Part shown: positions 12,321 to 22,360 of the stretch, one piece after another
Position numbering within the stretch: position 1 is the first letter of the stretch
How the letters are laid out: every line of letters starts with the position of its first letter
DNA from: Larix kaempferi
Lineage: Eukaryota > Streptophyta > Pinopsida > Pinales > Pinaceae
Direction of reading: 5' to 3'
Assembly: GCA_027924585.1 (NCBI GenBank)
Contig: BSBM01000779.1
Location: 11,621,001 to 11,685,000, forward strand
Length of the DNA: 64,000 bases
Notes under the pieces: generated by a model
What the model was told of the DNA's origin: nothing
The model's database searches: none
The model's input: only the letters and a program-made list of their open reading frames with translations
Made by a program: the position numbers and the translations under genes

Positions 12321-13649
12321 TTAAGTTGGATTTCCCTTCAATTTATATAATCCTGCCTCTTGAACACAAATCTTAGTAGCTGAATCAATACTTGAATCTT
12401 TTAAACACATAAGAACTTGGTCGTCTATAAATGCTACTCTGAAGTCTCGATTTTCTAAAGTTGATATAGAGAGAAGATTCTTCTTTAAACCTAGTTTAAA
12501 TAGTACATCTTCCATCTTCATGGCTTTTCTCAATTCCAACTGATAAGAAGCTTCTCCTACTCCTTTAATTGCATACTTGGAGTTGTCCCCAAGTTCCACT
12601 TGATAGGATGAATCCTTTTGGAGTAATTTTGTGAGTGAATCTTTGTAACTAGTCATATGCTTAGATGCACCACTATCTACTAGCCAGGTATCAATTCCAT
12701 GAGTAACAATACCTATTCGTGTTGATATAAATACAAATTCATCATCTAATGCTTCCCTTGACTTCTTGTATGAAGTAGGCTCATCATCATCCACCATATG
12801 AGCATGGTTCTTCCTTTTTCCCTTCTTGTTCTCTTGAGTGCAATTTCTTGCATAGTGTCCCAACTTGTTATAGTTGTAACACCTAATCTTCAACATATCT
12901 TTCTTGTTCTCTGATACTGGTATTCTATCCGTATTCTTGGTAACCTTTCTTCGTTTTCCTCTTCTTGCATGAAATGCAAGTGCTTGATTCTCTTCGTCAT
13001 TCATCTTCTGCATCTTGGATATCAACCTTGCCTCTTCCTGAGTGCAATCTGTCCATAGCTTATCAAACTTGGGTAGTTTTTTCCTTGCACAAATACCTTG
13101 AACAAAGAGATCCCAAGAAGAGGGAAAACCATTCAATATTTTCAACACGATCTCTTTCTCTTCTATGGTATCTCCAATATTTGCTAGTTGATCCTTGATC
13201 TGAGAAACCCTTGTAAAGTAGGAGGACATTGTCTCTAACTTTTTCATCATCACATTCCTTAACTGATGTATTAACAAAAAATTTATTCTAGTGTTATTTC
13301 TTTCATATAATCTTGTCAAGTCCTCAAACATTTCCTTAGGAGTCTTAAATTCTGACACATGAGGGATCAAGTGTTCCTTGATTGAATCAGATAGAATTCT
13401 TTTTTATTTAACCATATTCTTCTTGTACTTTGCATTAGCCTCCTCTTCTTCTGGTTCCAGGGCATATTCTTTGACATAAGCTAAGATATCATTCTCTTCT
13501 AGAATGAGAAGTATCCTATGCTTCCAATATCTGAAGTTATCTGCTCCATCCAATCTATCCTCAACCCTTAGATTGGTTGTCGTATTTTCAAAGCTGAGAT
13601 TTGACCTAGAAACCCTAGCAGAGGATAGGTGAAAAATGAATTTTATCAA
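12321..13649 (-). pseudogene. Copia-1 gag and protease
   Basis: Gag starts at the ATG 13647-13649 and contains RLDGADNFRYWKHRILLILE, a typical copia gag opening. A stop near 13400 interrupts it, and then 12321-13370 is open for 349 codons. That part has SSYFTRVSQIKDQLANIG, a basic stretch, and a zinc knuckle CYNYNKLGHYARNC whose second Cys has become Tyr, so zinc binding would fail. The protease follows with DTWLVDSGASKHMT (active-site DSG) and LGLKKNLLSI. Gag packages RNA and protease cuts the polyprotein. The long open stretch makes this the best preserved part of Copia-1. Confidence 0.9.
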
Positions 13650-13953
13650 ATGAAAAATATGAACCCAAGGAAAAATGCGCCCTCCTAGGGTTATTTCGAG
13701 AGATCTTCTTTTTAGTTAGTTATGTGGACAAAACAACTAAAAACTGGAAGCCCTAGATTCCCTGTTCCGATTGTAATTAGGTCAAAACTGAAATTTCTCA
13801 GATCTGAGATCTGTTTCCAAAAATAGATGTTCCCTCCTAGGGTGAATTCCAAAACCCTACTTTTCAGTCCAAACAATGGTTGGAAGTGTTTGGAACTAGA
13901 ATCCCTAGTTTCCAAGTTATGACTTTTATAGCTGTTGAAATGGCTTCTTTCAG

Positions 13954-13969
13954 CACTGTGCTGATACCA
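13954..13969 (-). other. Copia-1 primer-binding site
   Basis: The minus strand reads TGGTATCAGCACAGTG directly next to the LTR, matching initiator-Met tRNA priming over about nine bases and diverging after. Confidence 0.85.
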
Positions 13970-15082
13970 TGTTGATCTTTCTTAGAAGTTAAATGTTTTT
14001 AACTTTTTAAAATTTTCTATCACATAAACATAAAATGCATGCATAAAAATCATCACTGAAAGAAACACATCCACAATAGACACAATGTTCACCTTGGGAA
14101 AACCATCTCAGGGGAAAAACCCAACAACTTCTCTAGATAAGATTCTTCAACAAGATACAATGTCAAATATAGTGGCCAACACTATCTACAAAAATAGAAT
14201 AATGATATACAAGAAAAATACAAAATAAACTCTGAGACCTTCTAAGAACAAAGAAGAGAGAGAAAGATATTAAACCCTAAAATATGTATTCTTAATGCAT
14301 CTAGATCACTTGTCTAATCTTACTTGGATCTGCACACTTCCTTCCTTGCTTGAAGAATTAGTGTGTGTCAAATGAGGCAACTTCACTTCTATTTGTACTG
14401 GAAAGGTCACTTTTCCTAACTGGGCCGACTTGACCTTTTTGGCTAGGTCAATTTCACTTTAGCTGAGCCGACTTGTTCTTGGGCTAGTTATTATTATTTC
14501 TTTTATTATTTTCTTGTCCTTTTTCTTTGTTTTACTTATTCTTGTTGACTTCTGGAATCTTCTATGGTCTAGAGAAGTTCTCTGTGATATTTCCATCCTT
14601 CGTGACGTTCTCCAAGGCCTAACCACTTCCAAAGTGGCTTTATTCTTCTCAAGTCCCACTGTACCCCACTAATCAAGAATATGGCTATTTAACCTCTCCA
14701 AGAGGTTTGATTGTTCCCCAATAGTCGTGACTATAACTCACTCGAGTATCTGATAGTCATTGATAGTCTCAAAGACCCTGAATATTATCTAATAGTCATC
14801 TGAGGTCTTGAATATGTCTCTACTCATGTGGGTGCACTCCACATGAGATACTACAACCCCTAGATGTCTAAGTCCTGTACCCATGTCTTATAGGTACTGA
14901 GCCATTTACCACTACATGAATTACTAGTGTCTGAGTCATGTAGTATTGCATGACTTATTGGTGTCTGAGCCATGTACCACTGCATGAATTATTGATGGGG
15001 AAGATTCTTGAGTCATGTAACACATTACTAACTAGTCGGGGGGGGGTGACTACCCGTTGCTTCCCATGGAGAAACATCAACA
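13970..15082 (-). repeat. Copia-1 5' LTR
   Basis: Pairs with 8454-9576. It has the same order of blocks, including the run of nine G near 15041 and the U3 repeat units near 14875-14990. It ends CAACA at 15082, one base before resumption of Ty3-A. Confidence 0.9.
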
Positions 15083-16002
15083 TTCTGGTGAGACCAAGAC
15101 TTGATTGTATCCTGAGAATCCATTGAATAAGTAAAACACCTCCACGCCAAAGACAAACTGCAATATCTGTTCCATATGGGGTATTGGGTAATTATCTTTT
15201 GGGATCCCTTATTGATATTTTGAAAATCAAAACATAATCTTATATGACCATTTTTCTTCCTAACAAGAAACAAATTGGCCACCCATTGGGTATGACTTAC
15301 TGGAAAAATGATCTTGATTGCAAGCATTTTGTTCAATTCTTTTTTTACCAAAGGTTCAAGGATGGGGTGCATTTTTTGCAGTTTTTGTTGGAATGGTTTG
15401 ACATCCATTTTAAGTGGGATGATGTGTTGCATGATTTTAGGGTCAAAAGTCTTAAAATTGTCATATGTCCATGCGAACACGCCCTTATATTCTTAAATCA
15501 CTGAATGAAGGTGTTTCTTTATAAAGGAGACAATCGAATCCCAAGGTTAATATTTTAAGGGTTATTTTCAATCCCCAAATTTATAACTTCATATTGCATT
15601 GACAAACTGTTGGTTTTTCAACTTGTCGCCTTTTTGAACTTGTCTTTGAGGTCAAAAAACTTTTCTAACCTGACCAATAGTTTGGGAATAGTATTCTCAG
15701 GGTTTCTTTTATCTTTTTTCATCTTGATTTTCAGGATATTTGAGCATTCTTCGGAGATTTGTCGTGTTGTAATTTGTCAATGGAAAAATCCTTAAATATG
15801 TCTTCGAGAGTGAGAAAGTTAATGATTTGTTCATCATTTAAAAAAACCCTCCAATTTGTTACGTTGTCGGGTATAGAGGGTTTCAAAATAATTCAATAGA
15901 AAATGCATTAGTGATAAATTTGTTTGATGGAATCAATCTAGAAGCTACGTGCAAGAATATTGGCATTAGAGTTATGAATTCGAGGTATAGTAATTAAAAT
16001 AT
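15083..16002 (-). pseudogene. Ty3-A reverse transcriptase start, linker and end of RNase H-like domain
   Basis: From 16002 downward the minus strand reads the last part of an RNase H-like domain (ITIPRIHNSNANILA), then a linker with IPDNVTNWRVFLNDEQI and DIFKDFSIDK. It then enters the RT through VFAWTYDNFKTFDPKIMQH, PLVKKELNKML, QWVANLFLVRKKNGHIRLC and SGYNQVLV, where Copia-1 cuts in. This matches the plant gypsy type in which an RNase H-like segment precedes the RT. The frame has several stops (for example near 15540-15640 and 15900-15950). At 16002 the reading is interrupted by Ty3-B and resumes at 30323. Confidence 0.85.
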
Positions 16003-17587
16003 TGTTGCGCGGGGCCCAAGTTGGAATATTTGTGTAAGTGCTGAAGAGCGCGCAATGCGCGTTGCAACACGGCGTGGGGGAAGTTTTGATAATTACGCAT
16101 GTCGCGCAACGGCAATAGTAAGGCAGGGTTGCGCAGAACACAGATGCGAAGGTATCGCACAGAAGCTATTTTTGGTAGGAAATACTGGTAAAGGTCAGAT
16201 GAGAAAGTGACCTATTTTGGGTAAGGGATATGTGGAAGGTAGAGAAAGTGACCTATTTTGGGACACGAAGACAGACGGAAGGGACCTGTCAGAGAGAGTG
16301 GCGGCAAGCAGTTGAGAAGCTAGGCCACTACGTTGACGGTGACAGGAGGCGGACGATGCAGAAAGGGACAGGCCATGATGCAATTATAACCATTTTGAGG
16401 AATGCGGCTGTCAGAAGAGCATGTGAGCCACAAGTGGCCCAACTGGAGAAGGAGGAGGAGGCTATCGATGGCGACAGTCAGGTTGGCAGTTAGCCATGCC
16501 AGTTTTGTAAACCTAAGGGTTTTTCCTACAAATTGAAAAGAACTACCCACGGGAATGTTCTATAAATAAGGCATGATTTTGTATGGGAAAGGGTTGACCT
16601 CTTCATTGTTGGGTTAGTGAACATTGTTAGATCTTTTGAGATTGAATCTATTGTAAAGGATTTGCAGCTAAGTGCGCAGAGACCTATCTAAGAGAGAAGA
16701 GAGTCTACAACTGAGTGCACATACTAAGAACTGTTGTACCTTTCCCAAAAGACTAATTCAACAACAATTCTTGTGGACGTAGCTTCCATCTGGGGGGGGT
16801 GAACCATGTTAAATTTTGTGTTATGTGATTGTTGTGTGTTTACAATTGTTCATTTGCTTGCTATGGATGTTTAATACTGCAATTATCTATTATGTGATTG
16901 CTTTTATATGTATTCGCCACAAGAGTGATGGGAATAATATGTTAAGTAATACATGTGTGGATGAATGTTAAGTATTCAACACTTATAAGTCTATGAATGT
17001 ATGAATCTATCGAATTAATCACATAGTTAAACGCTGAATTTAAGTGCAACGTTAGGACGCGCAGTATTGTATGTTTTATTCAATTGCATGCACCATAATG
17101 ATGATAATCTAAGTGTGTTGAATGGATAAAGAATGTTAAGCAAGATTGGTTAGAGTTAATCAAGTCTTGAGCAGATGCGCGGTCTAGTTGACGCGCTGAG
17201 CCCTCATAAGTGTCGTGAGATAAGCTGTCGATAGCTTATCGTCGGGCCATGGGAAGTACCCATTACCGCGCGGTCCTTGGATGCATAGGTGGCGCAAGCT
17301 CCTCCGCTTGCCGAAGTATCCGACGTGAATTAGAATCTTTGAGCAGTTGTCTATCTGCAGCAGTCCTTGTTGTGTTGTGCTGCTCATTAGTTCTTCCTAC
17401 ACTTGCATCACTAGGTTGTGGAAACTTGATTCTGCAACCACCCCCTCAGCTTCGCCTCGGGTGAGACCTCAGGCTGCGCACAACCTATTGCCGAAAGGGA
17501 CGATGAATAGTGGTTTTGTTGGTTCCTTGAACTACGAAGTACCTGGGTCTACATTGGAAACCTCTAGCTCAGTTATAGATTCCAACA
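16003..17587 (+). repeat. Ty3-B 5'-side LTR (1585 bp)
   Basis: Full-length partner of 28784-30322. It is followed directly by AATAT and Ty3-A sequence, exactly as the 3' LTR is, rather than by a primer-binding site. By eye about 8-10 percent of the first 400 bp differ from the other LTR, many changes being at CpG sites. Confidence 0.9.
16559..16567 (+). promoter_or_regulatory. Ty3-B LTR TATA box
   Basis: TTCTATAAATAAGG occurs in both LTRs (here and at about 29339-29349) about 560 bp from the LTR start, a fitting place for the U3 core promoter. Confidence 0.65.
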
Positions 17588-18190
17588 AATATCGAAAGAA
17601 TAAAAACCATTAATCAAATTCCATACCTCCTACTAGTAATTTTTCAAGTGTTAGAGATACAATGGATATAGTTTTGTACCCATTTAAAAATGATCTTTGA
17701 ATCACCAAATGCTTCTAAAAATTTGACATTCATGTCAATAGATTTTCTTAAACCTTGAATCAATGCTTCAGATTTTGTGGTGTTATTGGTGCACTCAAAC
17801 TCAAGCCTACAAGCAATTAGGATATTATTACCTTGAGGATCAGTTAGGATGCAACTAACGATTGCACCTTATTTTGAATTGGATCCATCTAAATATAACG
17901 TCCAAAATTACATACCCAAATTGTCCCTAGAAACCCTAATAGATTTTTTGATATTGTGAGGGTCGACAATTTGAGTGCAATTAAGGAGTTTAGAATGCCT
18001 ACCCATCTCCGCCTGTATTGAAATGCCAATAGTGGCATTCCCAAATAACATATCGAGTCTATAATTCCCCATGTTAAACCTGATAGGTGCTTTGGGTAAA
18101 CCTATATCTGTGACAATATATTTCATATATATTTTTCTATCTACCATGATTTTGTTTTCTTGTCCCCCATAAAGAAACCAAAGGTGGGAC
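17588..18190 (-). pseudogene. Extra copy of the Ty3-A RNase H-like flank inside Ty3-B
   Basis: This 600-bp block repeats 30323-30925, which is the Ty3-A sequence downstream of the Ty3-B 3' LTR, including the AATAT target duplication at its start. By eye roughly 4-5 percent of sites differ. On the minus strand it encodes the end of the protease linker and an RNase H-like domain with LYLDGSNSK, RLEFECTNNTT and EAFGDSKI. The catalytic Asp in FGDS is kept here but is Asn in the right-hand copy (FGNS). It stops at 18186-18190 (GGGAC) and joins the end of an LTR. It is therefore a duplicated piece of host flank, not part of the original Ty3-B. Confidence 0.88.
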
Positions 18191-18277
18191 CGGTGAATAG
18201 GGGTTTTGTTGGTTTCTTGAACCATGAAGTACCTAGGTCTACATTGGAAACCTCTAGCTTAGTTATAGACACCAATA
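18191..18277 (+). repeat. Second, truncated copy of the Ty3-B LTR end
   Basis: These 87 bp repeat the last part of the LTR (GTGAATAG...GTTTTGTTGG...CTCTAGCTTAGTTATAGAC) and end CCAATA in place of CCAACA. They adjoin the primer-binding site, so this is the real edge of the original 5' LTR, the rest of which is missing. Confidence 0.88.
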
Positions 18278-18279
18278 AA

Positions 18280-18295
18280 TGGTTCCGTTGCTCGG
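18280..18295 (+). other. Ty3-B primer-binding site
   Basis: TGGTTCCGTTGCTCGG lies two bases after the LTR end. Ty3-D has TGGTTCCGTTGCC in the same place. It resembles the TGGCGCCGTTGCC site known from Athila-type elements except for TT at positions 4-5, so the primer tRNA is not certain. Confidence 0.7.
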
Positions 18296-18302
18296 CTAAG
18301 AC

Positions 18303-18839
18303 TAGTGATGCGATAGTGTATTTGGAAAAGTAATGTATGACAAAAAATACTAGTTCCCGTTGGGTTTAGACAATTGGCATCCCAGAAAGAAAGAGATATG
18401 GGATTGGTGTGATAAGATCGAAAGAGATTTTGCAAAGAAAGAAAACATACACCCACATCTTTCTGACGTAGAGTGGTTGAACAGATATTTGTGGAAATAT
18501 ATTCACGAGATATTCTGGGATTCGTTTGGAAACGAGCTACATGAGTGGATATCGCGACTCGCGGAGAAGAAAACCTGTTTTCAAGGAGTACCTAAAGAGT
18601 CGACTCCAGAGCTAACAACGCAGCTCAAAGCAATAGACAGCCCACTGTTGTGAGCAGTCGACTTTTGGGTTGATAGCATACTTGAAGGATTTGTAACAAA
18701 ATTTGCTGTAGACACGCTAAAATCCTACAGCCAAGCTGAAGCATACTTTTTCGAAGGATTCAGAGGTAAGTACCTGAACAATCTTAGTGTAAACATTAAA
18801 ATGCTCTTAGATGAGAAAGGTGTTTTAAGAATGCAGTAA
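18303..18839 (+). pseudogene. Ty3-B ORF0, leader ORF before gag-pol
   Basis: A frame of about 160 codons precedes gag-pol and has its own stop (TAA 18837-18839). It holds KKEIWDWCDKIERDF, EWLNRYLWKYIHEIF, ELHEWISRLAEK, then after an internal TGA at 18651 goes on as AVDFWVDSILEGFVTKF and NIKMLLDEKGVL. The Ty3-D copy (62040-62531) is alike along the whole length, close to half of residues by eye, and has no stop there: it reads SRAVEFW, so the TGA is probably a mutated Arg codon. No zinc knuckle, protease or membrane segment is seen. I do not recognise the family; a matrix- or capsid-like role is only a guess. No clear ATG marks the start. Confidence 0.7.
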
Positions 18840-18855
18840 TATTTTTGAATTTGTC

Positions 18856-20715
18856 ATGGTCAATAGCATTTTTAGTGATTCTGACGAAGAGACGCATAAT
18901 ATGAGGAGTGGAAAGAGATATAAGTTTAATAAAGAAAAGAATCTGGAAGGACCTGGACTCCGCGTGGATACTGAAATCCCATGTGACCTTAATAATCAGA
19001 CCATGCTGTCATCAACCACCATCCACCCTATCACACCTCACAATCCGCCGGTTGCAAAAACCGCGCCACCCCTACCTCAGAACCCACCCACTACGAGCGT
19101 AGCGCAGTCCACCCTGCAGAACATCGATACTACTAGCACCACCCTAGCAGGTGCTCAGACCATCTTGACTCAGACTAATCCAGTTCAGAATACCCAGTCT
19201 CAGAATATCCCACAGAATACTGCTATTCTGAATATTCCCTTTATTTTTTTCGCTCAGAACCCCCCGTAGAATCATGGCACTACTTAGGGTGGTACACAAC
19301 CAGGAAGGAGAATGACAGATAATGATATAAAATTGTCGATATTCAAAGGAACGGGTCTAGAAGACCCTGATCAACACTGGTTTCTATGTGAAGCTGTATG
19401 GAGTGTAAAGCAGGTTCAGGATGATGCTGTGAAGAGAGCACAACTCATCACTACTTTCAGAGACAGAGCATTGCACTAGTTTATGAAATATTCTCAGGCA
19501 CAACCGAGAACCCTAAATGAAATCAAGGATGCACTCGTAGCAGAATTTGAGAAACCAAAATCTGAGTTGCAGTGCATAATAGAGCTAAAAGAAATTAAGC
19601 CGAAACCTACTAAAATGGTTTGGGAATTTGAGTAAAAATTTAAGACATTGTTAGACCAAGTGAGCTTTGTTATAGATCTACAACAGCACTAGGAATGGTT
19701 CATCACTGCATTGTTGCCCCACATCAGACAACCATTGATGCAGCAGAAGGTTGCATCGCAGGCAGAGGCCTTAGAGATCGCAATGAATATGGAGGCTTCA
19801 CCGATTGGAGAAAGTAGTTATGGGATGTCACAAATCCAGAACCAGTTGACCACATTAACATTAGAATTGCAAGGTATGAAGAATGGAAAAGAATAGATAT
19901 ATGAACCGAGACGCAAATTTTGGTGCACAGGATGCAAAGGAGAGGGCCACACCAGAGAACATTGCCCTCTATTTCAAGATTATCTTGACAGTGGTGCACC
20001 AAACCCAATGAATATGAACCAAAACCAAGCAATGTGGTGTGAAATTTGTAGAAGCAGAGGACAACGTCCTAAAGACTGTTATCTAATACAAAAATATGTA
20101 AAAACACCTAAAAGCTTATCTTGCAATTTCTGTAAATTAGTCGGACATGATGAGTCCAACTGTCATGCATATGAGCTCATGAATGAAAGAAAGCGCGATA
20201 TGGAAGCAATGCGAGGTGCTGGAATGTACCACATCCACGAGGAAAATCATCCAAAACAAGAGAACACCCACTATGATCAGGGTGGATATAGAGGTCGTGG
20301 TGGTGGATACCGCGGGAGAGGAAGAATTGCCGGCCCGACGAATGGGAGAGGCCGCGGCCAGGTAATTTGTTATAACTGTGGCCAGCTAGGCCATGTATCT
20401 CGAGATTGTACAAATCCATGCACTACGTGCAATTATTGTAAATCATTTGAACACGTTATTGGAGACTGTCATGTGCTAGAGGTAGAAATGCAAAAACGAA
20501 GGAGGACAAAACCACTGAATCCCAACATTCAGTTGATTGCAGCAGAGAGCAGAATTGTAGATCCAAGTGTAAACGTGGTAATGCGCAGTGGTGCTGATAC
20601 ATGAAGGGATGGAGGCACAAAAGATTCAAATTCGGGAATGCGTGATAATAATCAGACTCCGGGTGAACCAATATGGATTAGAAAAGCTCCTGGAAGAACA
20701 CCGGGTTTGGACCTA
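18856..20715 (+). pseudogene. Ty3-B gag with five Cys/His knuckles
   Basis: The frame starts at ATG 18856 (MVNSIFSDSDEE) with an acidic then Pro/Thr/Gln-rich stretch (to about 19270). A gag core follows (DPDQHWFLCEAVWSVKQ, FRDRALH, EIKDALVAEFEKPKSELQ; 19320-19800). Then five knuckle-like units lie at about 19925-20480: CTGCKGEGHTREHC, CEICRSRGQRPKDC (His replaced by Gln), CNFCKLVGHDESNC, CYNCGQLGHVSRDC and CNYCKSFEHVIGDC. An RGRGGGYRGRGR box lies before the fourth. It would package element RNA. In-frame stops are at 19267, 19285, 19477, 19633, 19690, 19894 and 20602, and none shifts the frame. Confidence 0.85.
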
Positions 20716-21655
20716 TAGAAAAATAAAGGAGCATTTACAGAAGTGCGGTATATCCTTAGAGAGTTAGCACCTCAGTCGACGAGAATCCTGCTGCATAGTG
20801 AAGTACCACAAATAGAGGATATGCCAGCAACATATGATCAGACGAGCACTACAACAGATACAAGGATCTCTGCTGCGCAGTTCCTACAAATCTGCATGAA
20901 GTTATTGAAGAGCGCAGATGCTTTCATGGAATTTGAAAAACTACTCAGCCAGTACGAGCCACGTGGTGAGAAGGGGGCCGTGCATAGTGTAGTCCATAAC
21001 ATCAGGATTCCCAAAAGAACACGGAGGGAAATGAGGTTAACTGCTCAGGTTGGGGACTATGAGATGGATGAGATCATTCTTGATCTTGGATCCGAAGTAA
21101 ATGTCTTGACCAAGCAGACATGGCATCAAATGGGAAAACCAAAGTTACAGTGGTCACCTCTACAGTTAAGAATGGATAATCATGGGATAGTTATACCTTT
21201 GGGAAGGTTACCCAACACTATCATTGACATTGATGGAGTGCACAGCTATGCAAATTTCAAAGTGATTGAAATCATGGATGATAGCCATCCTTATCCAACG
21301 TTACTGGGTATCGATTGGGCAATGACTAACTCCACCATTATCAATTTGAAGACCATGAAAATGATATTTGAAGGCAATGATATAAGGGTCATTACACCAT
21401 TAAACCCCTCACAGGGCGAACGATATGTTGAACCGATTCAGGAAGAATCCAGATCCCAAGACTTGGACCGTATTTACAAGATGACAACCAATGCTGCTGA
21501 TTATATTAATCCAATTGTAGATGGAACACTCAGCTGGTGCTGTGACAATTCTTGCATTTCAGAATCTGATGCAAGACTAGAAAACTGGCAAAGTAGATTG
21601 CATGAAGTATCTTCCAGGAGATGCGCGTGGATCACGAAGTCACTCCGTTGGATTG
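20716..21655 (+). pseudogene. Ty3-B protease segment
   Basis: Same frame as gag, after a TAG at 20716. A helical stretch (QFLQICMKLLKSADAFMEFEKLL) leads to the aspartic protease: MRLTAQVGDYEMDEIILDLGSEVNVLTK has the active site DLG at 21082-21090, and LLGIDWAMTNS is the second conserved strand. DLG instead of DSG is common in Athila-type plant elements, so it need not be a defect. The segment stays open from 20719 to 21901. It would release the mature proteins from the polyprotein. Confidence 0.82.
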
Positions 21656-22360
21656 GCAAAGAGGTAACTCCAATCCCTATTTATGATGGTTCATCTAACG
21701 TTTATTGCTTTATCAAAGAATATACTACAACAGTTGCAGATGAATACCACGATCCAACATTAGACATGGCACTGCGTGGAATACCTGCTAGATGGTGGGC
21801 TCCACATAAGAAGACACTGACCACATGGGATCAGTGCAGAATTAAGATGCAAATCAGCTTTGCTGAGAAGGTTACACTATCTTTCAAAAAATGTAATGGT
21901 TAGACGGATCCAAGGGACCATATTGAAGCTTGTGTACAAGCTTGGGTAGAAAGGCCACAGACAGAATGGGTGCATCTGTTTGTGCATACGCTGGAGGAAC
22001 CGATTCCAAAGAAGTGGTATCTAGACTTGGAATTGCACAGAGGCACAATGGATTGGTCTGCACTAACCATGAGTTTTCGGACAGATTTCAGTTTTGAAGA
22101 TGAACATCCGAGTATCAATGACGTGCTACAGGTTATTAAGGAAAGAATATTCATCCCATATTGTACCCAAGGAAACATGACACTAGAAGAATTCTTTGGG
22201 GCAGAAAGAATCCCTGCGTGACTACAACCTGAATGGGAGGAGCAGCTAGAACATGCTCTTGGTTGTTATAACTTCGCTGGAGAACCCGAGGATAAAGTCG
22301 ATAGTGATGAAGAGGACCCTCACAATATACAAATACCTGAGTCAGAGGGATAACGCGAGG
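21656..22360 (+). pseudogene. Ty3-B second gag-like segment between protease and RT
   Basis: After the protease the same frame enters a region that is neither protease nor RT. It reads SLRWIGKEVTPIPIYDGSSN, FIKEYTTTVADEY, MALRGIPARWWAPHKKTLTT, WDQCRIKMQISF, then DPRDHIEACVQAWVERPQTE, WVHLFVHTLEEPIPKKWYLD and DINDVLQ-like helices, with an acidic end (DKVDSDEEDP). The pattern of a substrate-like opening (IPIYDG), ARWW and a helix-rich block resembles a retrotransposon gag capsid domain, which is inference. Stops are at 21901 (TAG), 22219 (TGA) and 22351 (TAA). In most gypsy elements this interval is a short linker; here it is over 200 codons. Confidence 0.6.

Larger units (their letters stand above)
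8454..15082 (-). mobile_element. Copia-1: full-length Ty1/copia element, degenerate
   Basis: A 6.6-kb element lies between two LTRs of 1123 and 1113 bp, both starting TGTTGAT and ending CAACA on the plus strand. A primer-binding site sits left of the right LTR and a purine tract right of the left LTR, so the element points leftward. Domain order on the minus strand is gag, protease, integrase, reverse transcriptase, RNase H, as in Ty1/copia. It is inserted in the Ty3-A reverse transcriptase right after the GYNQVLV motif. The 5-bp flanks read TCTTG and TTCTG, a target duplication that has since mutated. Several stops and frameshifts make it inactive. Confidence 0.92.

Noticed and set aside
17588-18190. 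A separate retrotransposon insertion between LTR and primer site
   Set aside because: The block starts with the AATAT target duplication and matches the 3' flank exactly in order, so it is copied flank; it has no ends of its own.
21082-21090. Protease DLG taken as a disabling mutation
   Set aside because: DLG is normal in several plant gypsy proteases and is also present in Ty3-C here.
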